From Heterobilharzia americana (taxonomy: Eukaryota > Platyhelminthes > Trematoda > Strigeidida > Schistosomatidae), in assembly GCA_944470555.2 (NCBI GenBank), contig OX104127.1, forward strand, positions 140,696,786 to 140,760,785: a stretch of 64,000 bases of DNA, read 5' to 3'. Below are positions 10,591-21,716 of this stretch, one piece after another. The notes below the pieces were generated by a model. It ran no database searches. It worked only from the letters and a program-made list of their open reading frames with translations, and had not been told where the DNA came from. Both the position numbers and the translations under genes were made by a program. Numbering within the stretch: the first letter of the stretch is position 1; each line of letters opens with the position of its first letter.

Positions 10591-12529
10591 CCACAAAACA
10601 TCCACCTCACCGAAGCTAAAAGCAAGAAAGCAGAGGGTATTTCCTCGTCCACTGCAGGAGTAAACCGAACAACTGGAACCAAGCCCTAAGAACTAGACGC
10701 GAGAGATCAAAAACTACCAGTTTTCTACGCTCGCACTATCAATATTGGATATATTGGATACCGCACTTCTTCAATTAGATCGTTACACAATATATATAAG
10801 CGTATGCTGCTTATTCATTCTAGGTATATGTTGGAAATTACCCGTGATTGACTTACAGTTACGCATCATTCTTACGTCGTTATAAGTATGATCTTATCTA
10901 GAGGTGAAAACAATCCATCAAATGCATTTTGGTGGATTTTTTGAGACTATTAAGCCGCGGGACTGGATGTTATTAATTTCGGGTTCCCTTAAGGATATTT
11001 ATTTGTGTATGTATCATATTGTAGCCTTATCATGAGTTAGCGTGAGGATTAGGCCCTATCATCCATAAGTGCTCTTGTCGTAAATTGATTGTCTCGTTCA
11101 TCCACATAAGTCATGTGACTTGGATTGTCGATTATATGGTTGAAGAGTTTAGGGCCCTATCGGTAAGCAAAGTAAGTTGGTATCTGCAAACAGTGGGGAT
11201 GAGTTTTCGCGCTGGCATATGTGAACGTTTGTCCGAAGTAATTTTTTCAACGAAGGTAGGTTAAAAGGGTGAGGCATCTCACAGCTTAGTTTTTTCCCAC
11301 ATTGAAATAGGAAAGTATATTTAAGTTTGAGACGTGCTTTACGTTATAGTAATGACATGCAGCAACTAAAATACCTTCAGGAATGTATTACTTCATTGTA
11401 GCGGCTAAGTGGATAATTGTTTGGAGAATGTCGAAAATTAAAACTGTGTAAATTAGATGAACTGATTAGTAATGTGTATGTAATCTAACGTAAGTTTTAG
11501 AAAGAAAGAATTGGATAAGTTGCCAGCTGTTGTCATACATACATATAGGTATTAGGAGTGCTATATTGAGATAACTTCCGTTTTCTTCCATTTTCAAATC
11601 ATTATTTGTGAAAATAATGCACTAAGAATAACCAACAGCTACAGATAGGGGTGGATTAGATGCCTTTACTGTGTATCTGTCTGTCCAAAAGTTGTATGAT
11701 AATAACAACACGGTAGTTTCTGGAAACGAGTACGTTGCGGTTGCATGTTTCAACTACACTAGTAATGAAGAGTTTTGTTCTTGAGATAAATTTCCGGACA
11801 TCTCTCGGAATAAAGTGTTTATTCTTCTTATTTATCCGTAACAAGTGGAAAAATATACATCGAAGTGATATAGTACCTTTCGTGTCAGGAAATACGATTA
11901 TTTTCTCAAATCCTATCACCAAGTAATTGCATTCTGAAATCCTGGAAAATAATTTATCACTAATTACATTAATTGAAACCATGGTAGTCGCTTTTTGTCA
12001 TTTCTGTAAGTAGTGTGGTTACTATATTCTTTACTACAGCTATTCATTGCCCAGTGGTGTATAGCTTCGTTGTTCGTCTTCTTTTTCAATGTTGATTATT
12101 GACGGCGTAATTTGTGACCTTTAGGATAGTGAAGTTTGATTAGTTTAGACTAAGCTATTGTGATCAACAGAAATCATTCTGGCGGTCTTACTTCAGTTCA
12201 TCTTTTATTGTAGGTATCTGTTCTCCATGAATAACTTTGTTTTCTCAAAAATCACCTTTACTATGGTAAACGCGTGACAGACTAAGAATAATGAAACTAG
12301 GTTTGTAAATAAGATATTTACCCATTTGTTTAATTCATGAAACTAAATGTGCTCCAACGTTCGTTTCTGATCTCAAAATTGATATCAGGATGAAATTGGT
12401 AAAATTTACTTAGCAGCCATTTTTATCTTTCAGCTTATCACACACACAAACATATGACTGTCTTGAATCACCACTTTTCAAATTGGTGAAGAATTGTCCA
12501 GTCGTTCACACTGTGTGGAAGTTTATGAT
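10591..12529. other. No recognised feature
   Basis: This is AT-rich sequence with short chance ORFs. I see no conserved domain, repeat or RNA. Confidence 0.3.
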
Positions 12530-12625
12530 AACACCCGGTTGCCCAAGCCAAAGAGAGTGGGGCCGGGTTCGAACCCAGGACTTATTACTTGAAGGTTAGG
12601 TTCCTAAGCCGTCGATTCACATCTT
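12530..12625 (-). repeat. tRNA-like SINE remnant
   Basis: On the - strand the sequence has GGCTTAGGAACC (A-box-like) and, about 30 bp later, GGGTTCGAACCC (B-box). No complete cloverleaf could be drawn, so a SINE head is more likely than a functional tRNA. Confidence 0.35.
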
Positions 12626-14438
12626 GTTGTTCAGTCACAGATTTCGTTAGTTAAGGACACTTATGTTAGAGGTCAAACTTGTGATCTTTTCTGAGTGGCT
12701 TCAAGTGCAAACCCTGTTGATACCACATTTGGGTGGGTAGTCGATAAAGTATTCAGCTTTACAAAATGTCAGCATAGACAGTGCAACTCGTAAATAATTT
12801 TCACATCAATCATCCAGTTAGTGGCATACCGACTCATTCAAGTCAGCTAGCTAAATTCAGCAGATCTGAACAATTCATCTCTCTGAGTTGAAATTGTCCG
12901 GGTACTCCACTGGTGAATCTGTAATGGACTGAGAAACAATCAACACAAAAACTAATTTCTTGTTATCTGTAACTACTAACAGTAATTTAGAAAGCAACAA
13001 AGATTCGTACCGAAATAAAAGTGTAGTAGAAAGGCCAATGTGTACCGTAAATTTATTCAAAATAAATTTACTTTAATAAATTCTCAGTAAATCCAATTTA
13101 CCACAAATTTAGCCCTAGCAACGCGATTTGATTAATTGAAGAATGCAATGACGACAAAGCTTGTGAAATACTGCCGTAGAACTGACTATGATTGCGTTTG
13201 GAAGTAGGTGATGGGTTTTCTGTGAAATTTTTATGAAGAACAATATTAGTACCGATCTTGGGCAGAGGCTCAAAGTAGACGAAAACAGCGTAGTTGGTTA
13301 ACGTACACTTTCACGGAAGCGACACCCGAACTGAAAATGCATTTGTAGGAAATTGGTCATTACAGGTAAACAATCGCTTGTTTTTACATGTATCAACGAA
13401 AACGTAGAAAGCGACACGAAGAAACATAATTTCCAATATAAGGATTGATAAAAAGAAAGTATTGACTTAGTCTCCACAAGCCCGACGGCAAACGAATAAA
13501 TTTACCGTCTAATGTAATAGTTAAGCGTTGTTCTAACATTTTAAGTCAGCTGAAGGTATACCATAATGGAAACCTGCTGGAAAAATGTAATCAAAGTGAG
13601 TTATGGGAGGAAGAAATACGTTTGTCATCAACTCAAATAAATATGTTAACAGTTACCTTCACTGTAGAAAAAATTAATGGAAACGCAACTCAATGGCGTG
13701 ATAAAAAATGCAGTATGAAATTCTGATACGTAAGCCTAACCACTAAGGAACTGATGGACTGTCTTTATAAGCTGCTTGCAACAAATTTATTTATAGCATG
13801 TAAACAGTTGATATCTATTCAACATTCGCCGTAGCAATGGACACTTGCAGGAAAGGTTTTTACCAGTGGGGTTAAGTTCTGTCTTCAGACAAATGAATAC
13901 ATGATAAAGTCCTTTCTTTTTCAATCAAGTCTTGGTTAAAGACGTACGTTCATGAGTAATAATATATTTTTTTCTCTTATGATTTTAAAGAAAGTAGGGT
14001 TTGTCTGCTCCACTGTGATTGACTTTTAGCCATATTCGTGGGGTTCAAACCTTTTGTTCAATACATCTTCCTTCATCCAGGAAACCTACTCAGTTAAGAT
14101 CAACTAAAGACCAGTTGAGTTGTTCCTCAGATTGTTTTGTCAATCGTTATAGCCGCTCTTACTGTGCTTGTAGCATTCAATCAACTTCAACTGTAATTTT
14201 ACTTGACTCTAGCTATTTTACCGGTCTTTGTAAATCTAAGCAACCTTTTGCCTTTAGCCCGTACCTTACCCATCTCTTCGAATTTGATATTTGTGACTAC
14301 GCACGGTCACTTTATTGGCGTCTTATTACTCTACATTCAAGTTACCTCCAGTATACAAAGACAGCTGGATAGAATAAGAGTGATGTCAAAGTGGACAAAG
14401 TTGCGTGACAAAACACAATTTGAAGATAAAGACTAGTA
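12626..14438. other. No recognised feature
   Basis: This is AT-rich sequence. A 117-codon frame at 14019-14372 has no recognisable domain and no support beyond its length. Nothing else was identified. Confidence 0.3.
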
Positions 14439-15185
14439 TGAATATTCAAGCTTTAGAAAGCCTCAAAGAGTGAATACATCTGCACCACTGTCACCAACTT
14501 TCAGCCATATCAACAAAAGATCTCAACTACTAACCCCAGTCATCTCGGGGACCCTAGTCAGGTAGTCCACATCTCGCGACAAAGCTCAGATCAACAGTCA
14601 GGGACTTCATTGACTAGTGTCACCCCTTAGTCTGGACACCCTGAACCCTATCTCGGCCGAATCTAGATTTTCCAAGCGTGATGTGTCCAGATAGAGGGGT
14701 GGATCGGTATGCGCAATACATGTCCTTGCCATCTCAGCAGATGAAGGTTCATAACTTCATCAATTGACTTAGCCATCTTGTCTATTACCCTTTGCCTGAC
14801 CTCAACGTAGGTGATTCCACCAAACACGAGCAATGCTACGAAGACACCTATGATCAAAACCCTGTCCTCACTTCATGTTTTCTACTTTCAACGGCCATGT
14901 CACGACATTATAACAGGTCAGAACAGACTGCAGTGCAGTACACTGATTCTTTAATGGATAGTCGGATATGTCGCTAGTCCGCGCGACAGAGGATGCAAGT
15001 AAGTAAGTGCCGAATGAGCTGTGATTTCGTCAGCAACCAACGTGTTTGGACTGATGCAACTCCGCAAGTGATTGAAGTGGTCAATGCATTCCACCACTTC
15101 ACTCTTTATTACAGAAGTGGGAGTAGTTGCAGACCAATTGTGAAGGGTTATCTTACATTTGGTATGTGTGAGACGCATGCCAAAT
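14439..15185 (-). mobile_element. RTE-type ORF2 C-terminal fossil (copy 1)
   Basis: The - strand reads fragments of a non-LTR ORF2 C-terminus: HTKCKITLHNW and CIDHFNHLRSCISPNTLVADE at about 15130-15040, then GITYVEVRQRVIDKMAKSID with EVMNLHLLRWQGHVL at about 14815-14720. Frameshifts separate the pieces. The inner part (about 14724-15178) is almost identical to 20961-21415, although the flanking parts of the two copies are well diverged. The clade is inferred from the RLRWLGHVL-type motif common in RTE-like ORF2 ends. Confidence 0.6.
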
Positions 15186-15658
15186 ATACTCAGATTTCCG
15201 CTCACCGTATCCAGAAGACGCTGCACTTTATGCATGATAATTCAAATCAGATTATCACATGTATACTTTGGATTGTTATTTAAAACATCTTTGTTCTATT
15301 TTATGTTCGTTAGGAAATATAAATACTGAAATAATAAATATCATTAGCCAATTGCATAAATTCTTTGAAGCCATTAAATCTCAATTTGGTTTGGATATCT
15401 GTTCGTTATTATGACTCGATCATCCACTCCTTTTATTTTCTTATTGTTTATGAGATAATGCCATGAAATGTTAGGATATACGTTGTGTTTCAAAATCCAC
15501 AGTCAAATTTATTTGTGCAGCTAAGTCAATTAATATAAAAGTAGTTAATTTTAGATTAACTTGTTACTAGGTTTCGTTTTATATACGTCTCTTAGAAATA
15601 AATCTGAACTAACTTGCTAGTAGGACTACTTTTAGAACGTAGAAAAACGAAGTATGAC
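15186..15658. other. No recognised feature
   Basis: This is an AT-rich spacer between the ORF2 fossil and the full-length RTE insertion. Nothing was recognised. Confidence 0.3.
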
Positions 15659-15672
15659 TTAATTTGGTTGTA

Positions 15673-15674
<2 letters not shown>
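15659..15674. repeat. Target-site duplication, left copy
   Basis: The 16-bp sequence TTAATTTGGTTGTATA occurs here and again at 18951-18966, exactly flanking the RTE element. Confidence 0.85.

Positions 15675-15734
<60 letters not shown>
15672..15734. repeat. (ATT)n microsatellite, the 3' tail of the RTE element
   Basis: About 21 trinucleotide units directly abut the end of the RTE ORF. On the element strand this is a (TAA)n tail. The same tail follows the family at 37632-37663 and 51682-51743, so it is a property of the element rather than of the site. Confidence 0.85.
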
Positions 15735-18699
15735 GTCCCCTGAGTTCCTAGTGGAACATAGGGCTTCAATAGCACGCCTCCAGTGACCTCTGTTCTCTGA
15801 GATCTTTTGAACCTGGTTCCACGACAGCCCAGAAGCTCTCATTTCCTCCTCGCATGACCTCCTCCATGTCACCCTTGGACGTCCAACTCGTCGCTTCCCA
15901 TGGGGATTCCACTCGAGCAACTGGCCTGACGCGTGATGTCTTCAGTCGGCCTTCTCAGTGCATGGCCAATCCATCTCCACTTCTTCCTGCATATTTGTTG
16001 GGTGATAGGTTCTTGGTTGGTTCGTTCCCAGAGTTCCTTGTTGTTTATTTTTTCTGGCCATCTGATCTTCAGTAGCGAGCCAGCGTAAGCAGTTGTTGAT
16101 GAATGTCTGTAGTTTATTGGAAATGCCTTTCGTGACGCGCCAAGTCTCTGAGCCATACAAGAGCACTGACTTGACGTTGGTGTTGAAAATCCGTATCTTG
16201 TTCCGCATGCTGAGTACAGAAGATCTCCACACTGGTTTCAGGCTAATGAACGCCTGTCTTGCTTTTCCGATTCTGACTTTGACGTCCTCGTCCGTCCCGC
16301 CTGTAGTTGAAACAGTGCTTCCTAGATAAGTGAAGGAGGTTACTTCCTTTAAGTTCCTCCCGTTGACGGTGATTGGAGTTTGTTGTTGTTGTTGATGGTG
16401 GTGGTGCGGTATCTTCATCACTTCTGTCTTCTCTATATTCACCTGGAGTCCCGTCTTAGCTGCCTCTTCTATCAACTTGTTAGTTTTTGCCTGCAGATCT
16501 TCAAGTTTATGTGACATTAGGCATAAGTCATCGGCGAAATCCAAGTCTTCTAGGTTCTTTTCCGTCGTCCAGTGTATCCCCCTCTTCTCGCTGCCTACTG
16601 TTTGCTGCATGATCCAGTCCACCACAATAAGGAATATCATGGGGGATAGTAGGCAACCTTGTTTCACTCCTGTCTTCACTTCAAAGGCATCACTGAGCTT
16701 CCCATTATGGATTACTTGGCATGTGGCATCTTCATATAGTTGTTGAATGAGGCGGATAAAGGTTTGCGGTACTCCGTAGTATTGAAGCAGTTTCCAAATT
16801 ACTTCTCGGTCGACGCTGTCAAAGGCCTTCTCAAAGTCGATGAAGTTGAGGTATAGAGCTGATTGCCATTCTATGCTCTGTTCTATGATGATACGAAGCG
16901 TTGCAATTTGGTCTGCACATGATTTGTACTTCCTGAAGCCTGCCTGTTCCGGTCGCAGTTTTGAATCCAGTGCATCTTTAAGCCTCTCCAGGATGATGCG
17001 GCTCAATATTTTACTTGGGGTGGACAGGAGAGTAATTCCGCGCCAGTTCTTGCAAGCACTGAGGTCTCCCTTCTTCGGCAGTTTGACAAGGTAACCCTTC
17101 TTCCAATCGTCCGGTACCTTCTCTTCCTTCCACACCTTCTGCAATAGTGGTGTGAGCATGTCCGCTGTTGTCTCTGCCTCTGTTCTCAGTGCTTCTGGCG
17201 GTATTCCATCTGGTCCTGCTGCTTTCCCGCATTTCAGTAGCTTTATGGCGATCAGGACTTCCATTTTCGTTGGGGGATTAATGTTCACTTGTAATTCAGC
17301 GGCTGCAGGTGGTATTTCTGGACGAAGTGCAGGTGGTGGTCGATTCAAGAGCTTCTTGAAGTGGTCGGCCCATTGTTTCCTTTGCTTCTCTTCTTTCGTA
17401 ATTAAATTTCCTTCTTCATCTTTTATTGGTTTCATCTGTGTTGGTCTCTTCCCTGATAGCAACCTGGTTATTTGATACAATGTCGTCAGGTCTCTCTTAC
17501 GTGCAGCCTGTTCTGCTTCACTTGCCAGTGTTTCGTAGAAGTGTCTTTTGTCTTTGCGTGCACTCTTCTTCACTTCTTTGTCCAGTGTTTTATACATTGT
17601 GCTCAGTTCCTCTTGTCGTTGAGCATCCTTGCACTGGTTTATCTTCTGCTTCACCATCCTCCTCTCCTCTATCAGCTTCCAGGTATCCGTCGAGATCCAT
17701 TCCTTGTCTTCTTTCTTCTTCCTTCCTAATACTGTTGTGCAGGTTTCTTTCCACATAGCTTTCAAAGACTTCCAGTGTTCTTCCACACAGGTTTCTTCAG
17801 GGATGTTGCTCGATGTCTCCCATTTTGTCTTGATGGCTGCCTTGAAGATCTCCTTTGTAGTTTCATCCTTCAGTTTGCGAGTGTTGTACTTGAATTGAGA
17901 TCTATCACCAGCTTCCTGGAAGGCTTTCAACTTGATTTGGAAGGTTCCTTGCACTAGGTAGTGGTCTGAGCCTACATCTGCTCCTCTTCTTGACCTTGTG
18001 TTAAGTAGACTGCGTCTCCATTTTCTTGAGATTGAGATAAAGTCGATTTGATTTTTAGTGTGTCCATCTGGTGAAATCCATGTCGCTTTGTGGATATCCT
18101 TGTGCCTGAACACACTGCCTCCAATCACCAAATCGTTGAATGCACAGAATTCTGCAAACAATTCTCCATTCTCATTCATTTCACCTAGCGCCTCTCGACC
18201 CATGGTTAGTTCTCTTCCCATGTTGTCCCCTCCCAGTTTGGCATTCATGTCGCCCATTAGAATTTTGATATCGCCAACTGAAGTCTTGTCCAGTGTTGAT
18301 TGAAGTTGTCTGTAGAATTCCTCCTTTTTCTCTTGCTCTGCATTCTTTGTAGGTGCATAACATTGTATGATTGTGACCTTTCTTCCTTTTGAGTTGAATC
18401 TTGCTGTCATGATCCTGGAGGAGATTGGTTCCCACTGCATGAGAGCCTTCGATGCTCTTGAGGACATCATGGTAGCCACTCCATAACTCAGTGTGCTCGT
18501 GGTTGTCGTCTGGGTGACCGGAGTAGATTATTGATTCTCCAGTTGACAGTTTGGAGAGTCCACTCCCATTCCATCTGCTTTCGCAAATCCCAAGCACTTC
18601 GATGTTATACCTTCTCATCTCCTTTGCAATCTGGGCTGCCTTACTGGGTTCAAACATCGTGCGGACATTCCATGTCCCCACGTTTACTTTCGCTTTCAT
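15732..18699 (-). pseudogene. RTE ORF2: AP endonuclease + reverse transcriptase, frameshifted
   Basis: The endonuclease domain opens with VNVGTWNVRTM and GICESRWNGSG (18690-18540). After a frameshift at about 18480 it continues with IIQCYAPT, ILMGDMNAKLG and GSDHYLV. One open frame of 845 codons then covers the RT: CGKAAGPDGIPPE, NWRGITLLSTPSKILSRI, PEQAGFRK, FIDFEKAFDSVDR, GVKQGCLLSPMIF and the catalytic LDFADDLCLMSH (about 16530). A second frameshift at about 16090 and a third at about 15915 separate the C-terminal parts (QEPITQQICRKKWRWIGHAL, then GKRRVGRPRVTWRRSCEEE). All key RT residues are present, so inactivation comes only from these indels. Copy 2 reads through the last two positions in one frame. 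Confidence 0.88.
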
Positions 18700-18887
18700 C
18701 GAGGGAGAGAAGACACATCGGCCAATTGGCTTCCCGAAGGCAGGCTTTCACCAACTGGCGTCATTTCGCCTCTCCGATTCCAGCGGGGAATAAGTTTGTT
18801 TTCATTTTTTATATTTTGTTTGTGCATTGAAGTTTCTTTAGCGGTTAGATTTGTTTTACGGGGTAGGGTTGCTAGCCCTATGCCCAA
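18696..18887 (-). CDS. Small upstream ORF of the RTE element
   Basis: This 63-codon frame ends in TGA inside the ATGA that starts the endonuclease/RT ORF, a 4-nt overlap at 18699-18696. Its C-terminal part reads LIPRWNRRGEMTPVGESLPS. It has no recognisable domain. Stop-start overlap allowing re-initiation is plausible, but nothing here proves translation. Confidence 0.35.
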   Translation of the reverse strand: MGIGLATLPRKTNLTAKETSMHKQNIKNENKLIPRWNRRGEMTPVGESLPSGSQLADVSSLPR

Positions 18888-18950
18888 CCTTCCCTGTATA
18901 CCCGGGCTTAGGACCGGCTAGTAACTAGTAAACTAGTTAACCAGGCGAGG

Positions 18951-18966
18951 TTAATTTGGTTGTATA
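18951..18966. repeat. Target-site duplication, right copy
   Basis: Perfect match to 15659-15674, marking the 5' end of the RTE insertion. Confidence 0.85.
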
Positions 18967-19060
18967 ACTAACATTTAAAACAAAGTTTTTCGGGATAATG
19001 TAACATCCTTCCAGTGTATGTGTGTATTAGTCAGTATTGGTTATATCATTTCATTTAGTT

Positions 19061-19215
19061 TCTACAGGCTCATTGGTTTAGGGTGATGATTTTCAGCCGG
19101 TGGGTAGCGGGGTTGAACACCGAGGTTTGGGCGGCCAGGTTGTATCATTGGCCCTCACACGATAGGTGTGTCCACTGCCTACTGCACGGATGTGGACAAG
19201 GTTGCTACAGGCTCT
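19061..19215 (+). repeat. tRNA-related SINE (CTGCACG family)
   Basis: An A-box-like TGGTTTAGGG-type start is followed by a B-box-like GGGGTTGAACACCG, then GAGGTTTGGGCGGCCAGG, ATCATTGGCCCTCACA and CTACTGCACGGATGTGG. The same order of blocks recurs at 39430-39550, 50865-51035 and 51775-51945, and inverted at 26235-26405. It ends about 100 bp upstream of the PSMD5 splice acceptor. Confidence 0.5.
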
Positions 19216-19304
19216 CTAATTTGTTTGCATTTTTTCACACTTTTAAAACTGGCTATTGTTTTCTTATCTCGGCAAAGAAACAAATTGTCATATTATCGCG
19301 CTAA

Positions 19305-19318
19305 TTTTGTTCTTTCAG
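19305..19318 (+). promoter_or_regulatory. Splice acceptor upstream of PSMD5 (possible spliced-leader site)
   Basis: A pyrimidine-rich run, TTTTGTTCTTTCAG, ends at 19318, 20 bp before the PSMD5 ATG at 19339. No upstream exon is evident. In schistosomes such a site can receive either a 5' UTR exon or the trans-spliced leader. Which applies cannot be told from sequence alone. Confidence 0.45.
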
Positions 19319-19338
19319 GAAAAATAATCAATTACAGA

Positions 19339-21657
19339 ATGACTATTCCTGATGAATTATTCAGTCTCATCTCAAAGGTTTCATCTGAAAATGGCAGCAT
19401 TGAAGATTATGAACGTATTTGTTTGATTCTTTCCAATCTCTCAACAACAGAATTGCATTCTGTTTTCCAACGATGCGATATTTTAAAGGCCTTGATGTCT
19501 ATTAATTTACATGACAAGTTTGTGAAATCATTTTCTACTTATTATCTCTTATTGTTAGGCAATCTTCCCATATTGCAATGAAATTAGCTTCCATCATATT
19601 TTCTCTCGTATCATTGTTCAACTTTGTTCAATCTCATCAAGATGAATTACTTTTGATACTTGAATCAACTAAATTTGACTTAATCGAATTCATTCTTAAA
19701 AGGGTAACTATATAAAATTACCATTGTTCTAAGCATGGAGTTAAGGGCTAGTGCGGCTGAAGCTGACGGTTCAACAGAAAATTTGCCAGATCGCATTCTG
19801 GAGGCTGCAGCTCGATTAGTTCTTCATGAAAAACTTTCGGTATCTACGGAAGCACAAAATTTCCTGATAACTCTAGGTAATACAAAATATAGTTAGCCAT
19901 ATGAATTATAATCTCCAGCCGCAAAATGTCCATTGGGTTTAAAAAAAGTTTTGGATACTCCTGTAGCGAGCACATTGAAATCGTTATGTTCCACACCAGA
20001 GCATTCAATAAGAGTTTCTGAAGTAATTTGTCAACAAAACTTTTTATTAATTTACTAAGTTTGCTGTACATTTGGTTTCCACACGTCCTGAAGTGTTTGA
20101 AGATGTTAAAAAATCTGGTTTATTTCAACCTATTGTGGATGGTTTGGGTTCAAGTGATCCACTAGTATGTTTGAACTGGTTAGAATTAGCCAAAACGTTG
20201 AGTAATTCGGAAGCTGGATATCTCTTTCTCAATGAACAGAATATCTTCTCTAGACTTCTGGATGATTTGCAGTCATTTAGTTCGAATTCATTAGCTGATT
20301 TATTACTCCCTGGTGAGTTTAATTATTTTGTTTATTGCGAATTACATGCATAATCTAAGTTCCAATATTTCATTGTCACATCTCACTGTTTGCAATTATT
20401 TATGGTAAATTATTTTGTACTTACGAAAGTTAATGTTTAAAGCATGTGAACAGATGCTCAAAGAAGTTCTTAACGGTACCATTTTATTCAGATAATAAAA
20501 CTAAAGTATAACGAATGACAAACAGAAAGACAAAATCAATGTAGAATCTCGCACAGAAGTGAATCGGTTCACGTTGACACACTTCACAGTAGTATACAAA
20601 GAACAAGTGGACAGAAAAAGACTGATCTCAAAGCAGAAAAAGTTGCTTTAGAGAGTAAATAATTTGATGATAAAGCTTATTGTGGATATTCAAGCTGTAG
20701 AAAGCGTCAAAGAGTGAAAATATCTGCACCATTGTGACCGATTTTCAGCCACATCACCAAGAGTTCTAAACCACTAGTTCTTATCGCGTCACCCCAGCTA
20801 GGCAGTCTAAATCTCCCCACACAGCTCAGATCAACAGTCAGGGACTTCATCGACTGATGTTACTTCTTGATCTGGCCACTCTGAATAATCCCAACCTAAT
20901 CCAACTTCACTTAGCATGGTACGTGAAGGTAGGCGGTGAATCGACATGCACAATACATGTTCTTGCCATCTCAGCAGATGAAGGTTCATAACTTCATCAA
21001 TTGACTTAGCCATCTTGTCTATTACCCTTTGCCTGACCTCAACGTAGGTGATTCCACCAAACACGAGCAATGCTACGAAGACACCTATGATCAAAACCCT
21101 GTCCTCACTTCATGTTTTCTACTTTCAACGGCCATGTCACGACATTATAACAGGTCAGAACAGACTGCAGTGCAGTACACTGATTCTTTAATGGATAGTC
21201 GGATATGTCGCTAGTCCGCGCGACAGAGGATGCAAGTAAGTAAGTGCCGAATGAGCTGTGATTTCGTCAGCAACCAACGTGTTTGGACTGATGCAACTCC
21301 GCAAGTGATTGAAGTGGTCAATGCATTCCACCACTTCACTCTTTATTACAGAAGTGGGAGTAGTTGCAGACCAATTGTGAAGGGTTATCTTACATTTGGT
21401 ATGTGTGAGACGCACGCTAAATGTAATCAGCTTTCCCTGAACGCATCTTCTCCTGGCTGGACAATACCATCTGTTTACTCGAAGTATATCGGATATCAAC
21501 TACGAAATCGAAATACACTCAGCAACGTTTTGCACTTTTATTCAGTAGACAATGATGCACATCTATTGTGCGAGTACTAACGATTGGATCTGGCTGCCGG
21601 GAACCGCAGCAGGTGAAGCGATATAATGATGATGTATATAAGGCAAGAGCTGAGTTG

Positions 21658-21716
<59 letters not shown>

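Larger units (their letters stand above)
15675..18950 (-). mobile_element. Full-length RTE-clade non-LTR retrotransposon
   Basis: This is an insertion of about 3.28 kb on the - strand, bounded by a perfect 16-bp target-site duplication. In element order it has a 5' leader starting CCTCGCCTGG, a 63-codon upstream frame (18887-18696), an AP-endonuclease/RT ORF (18699-15732), and a short 3' end running into (TAA)n. The compact layout, the near-absence of a 3' UTR and the microsatellite tail are typical of RTE elements (SR2-like in schistosomes). Its ORF has at least three frameshifts, so it is not autonomous. Relatives lie at 36154-37661 and 51648-51739. Confidence 0.88.

Noticed and set aside
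14019..14372. 117-codon + strand frame
   Set aside because: No domain, no homology recognised, and a competing frame overlaps it. Length alone is weak support in AT-rich DNA.
16093..18303. Several + strand frames across the RTE element
   Set aside because: They are antisense shadows of the RT ORF. The same frames recur on the opposite strand in copy 2.
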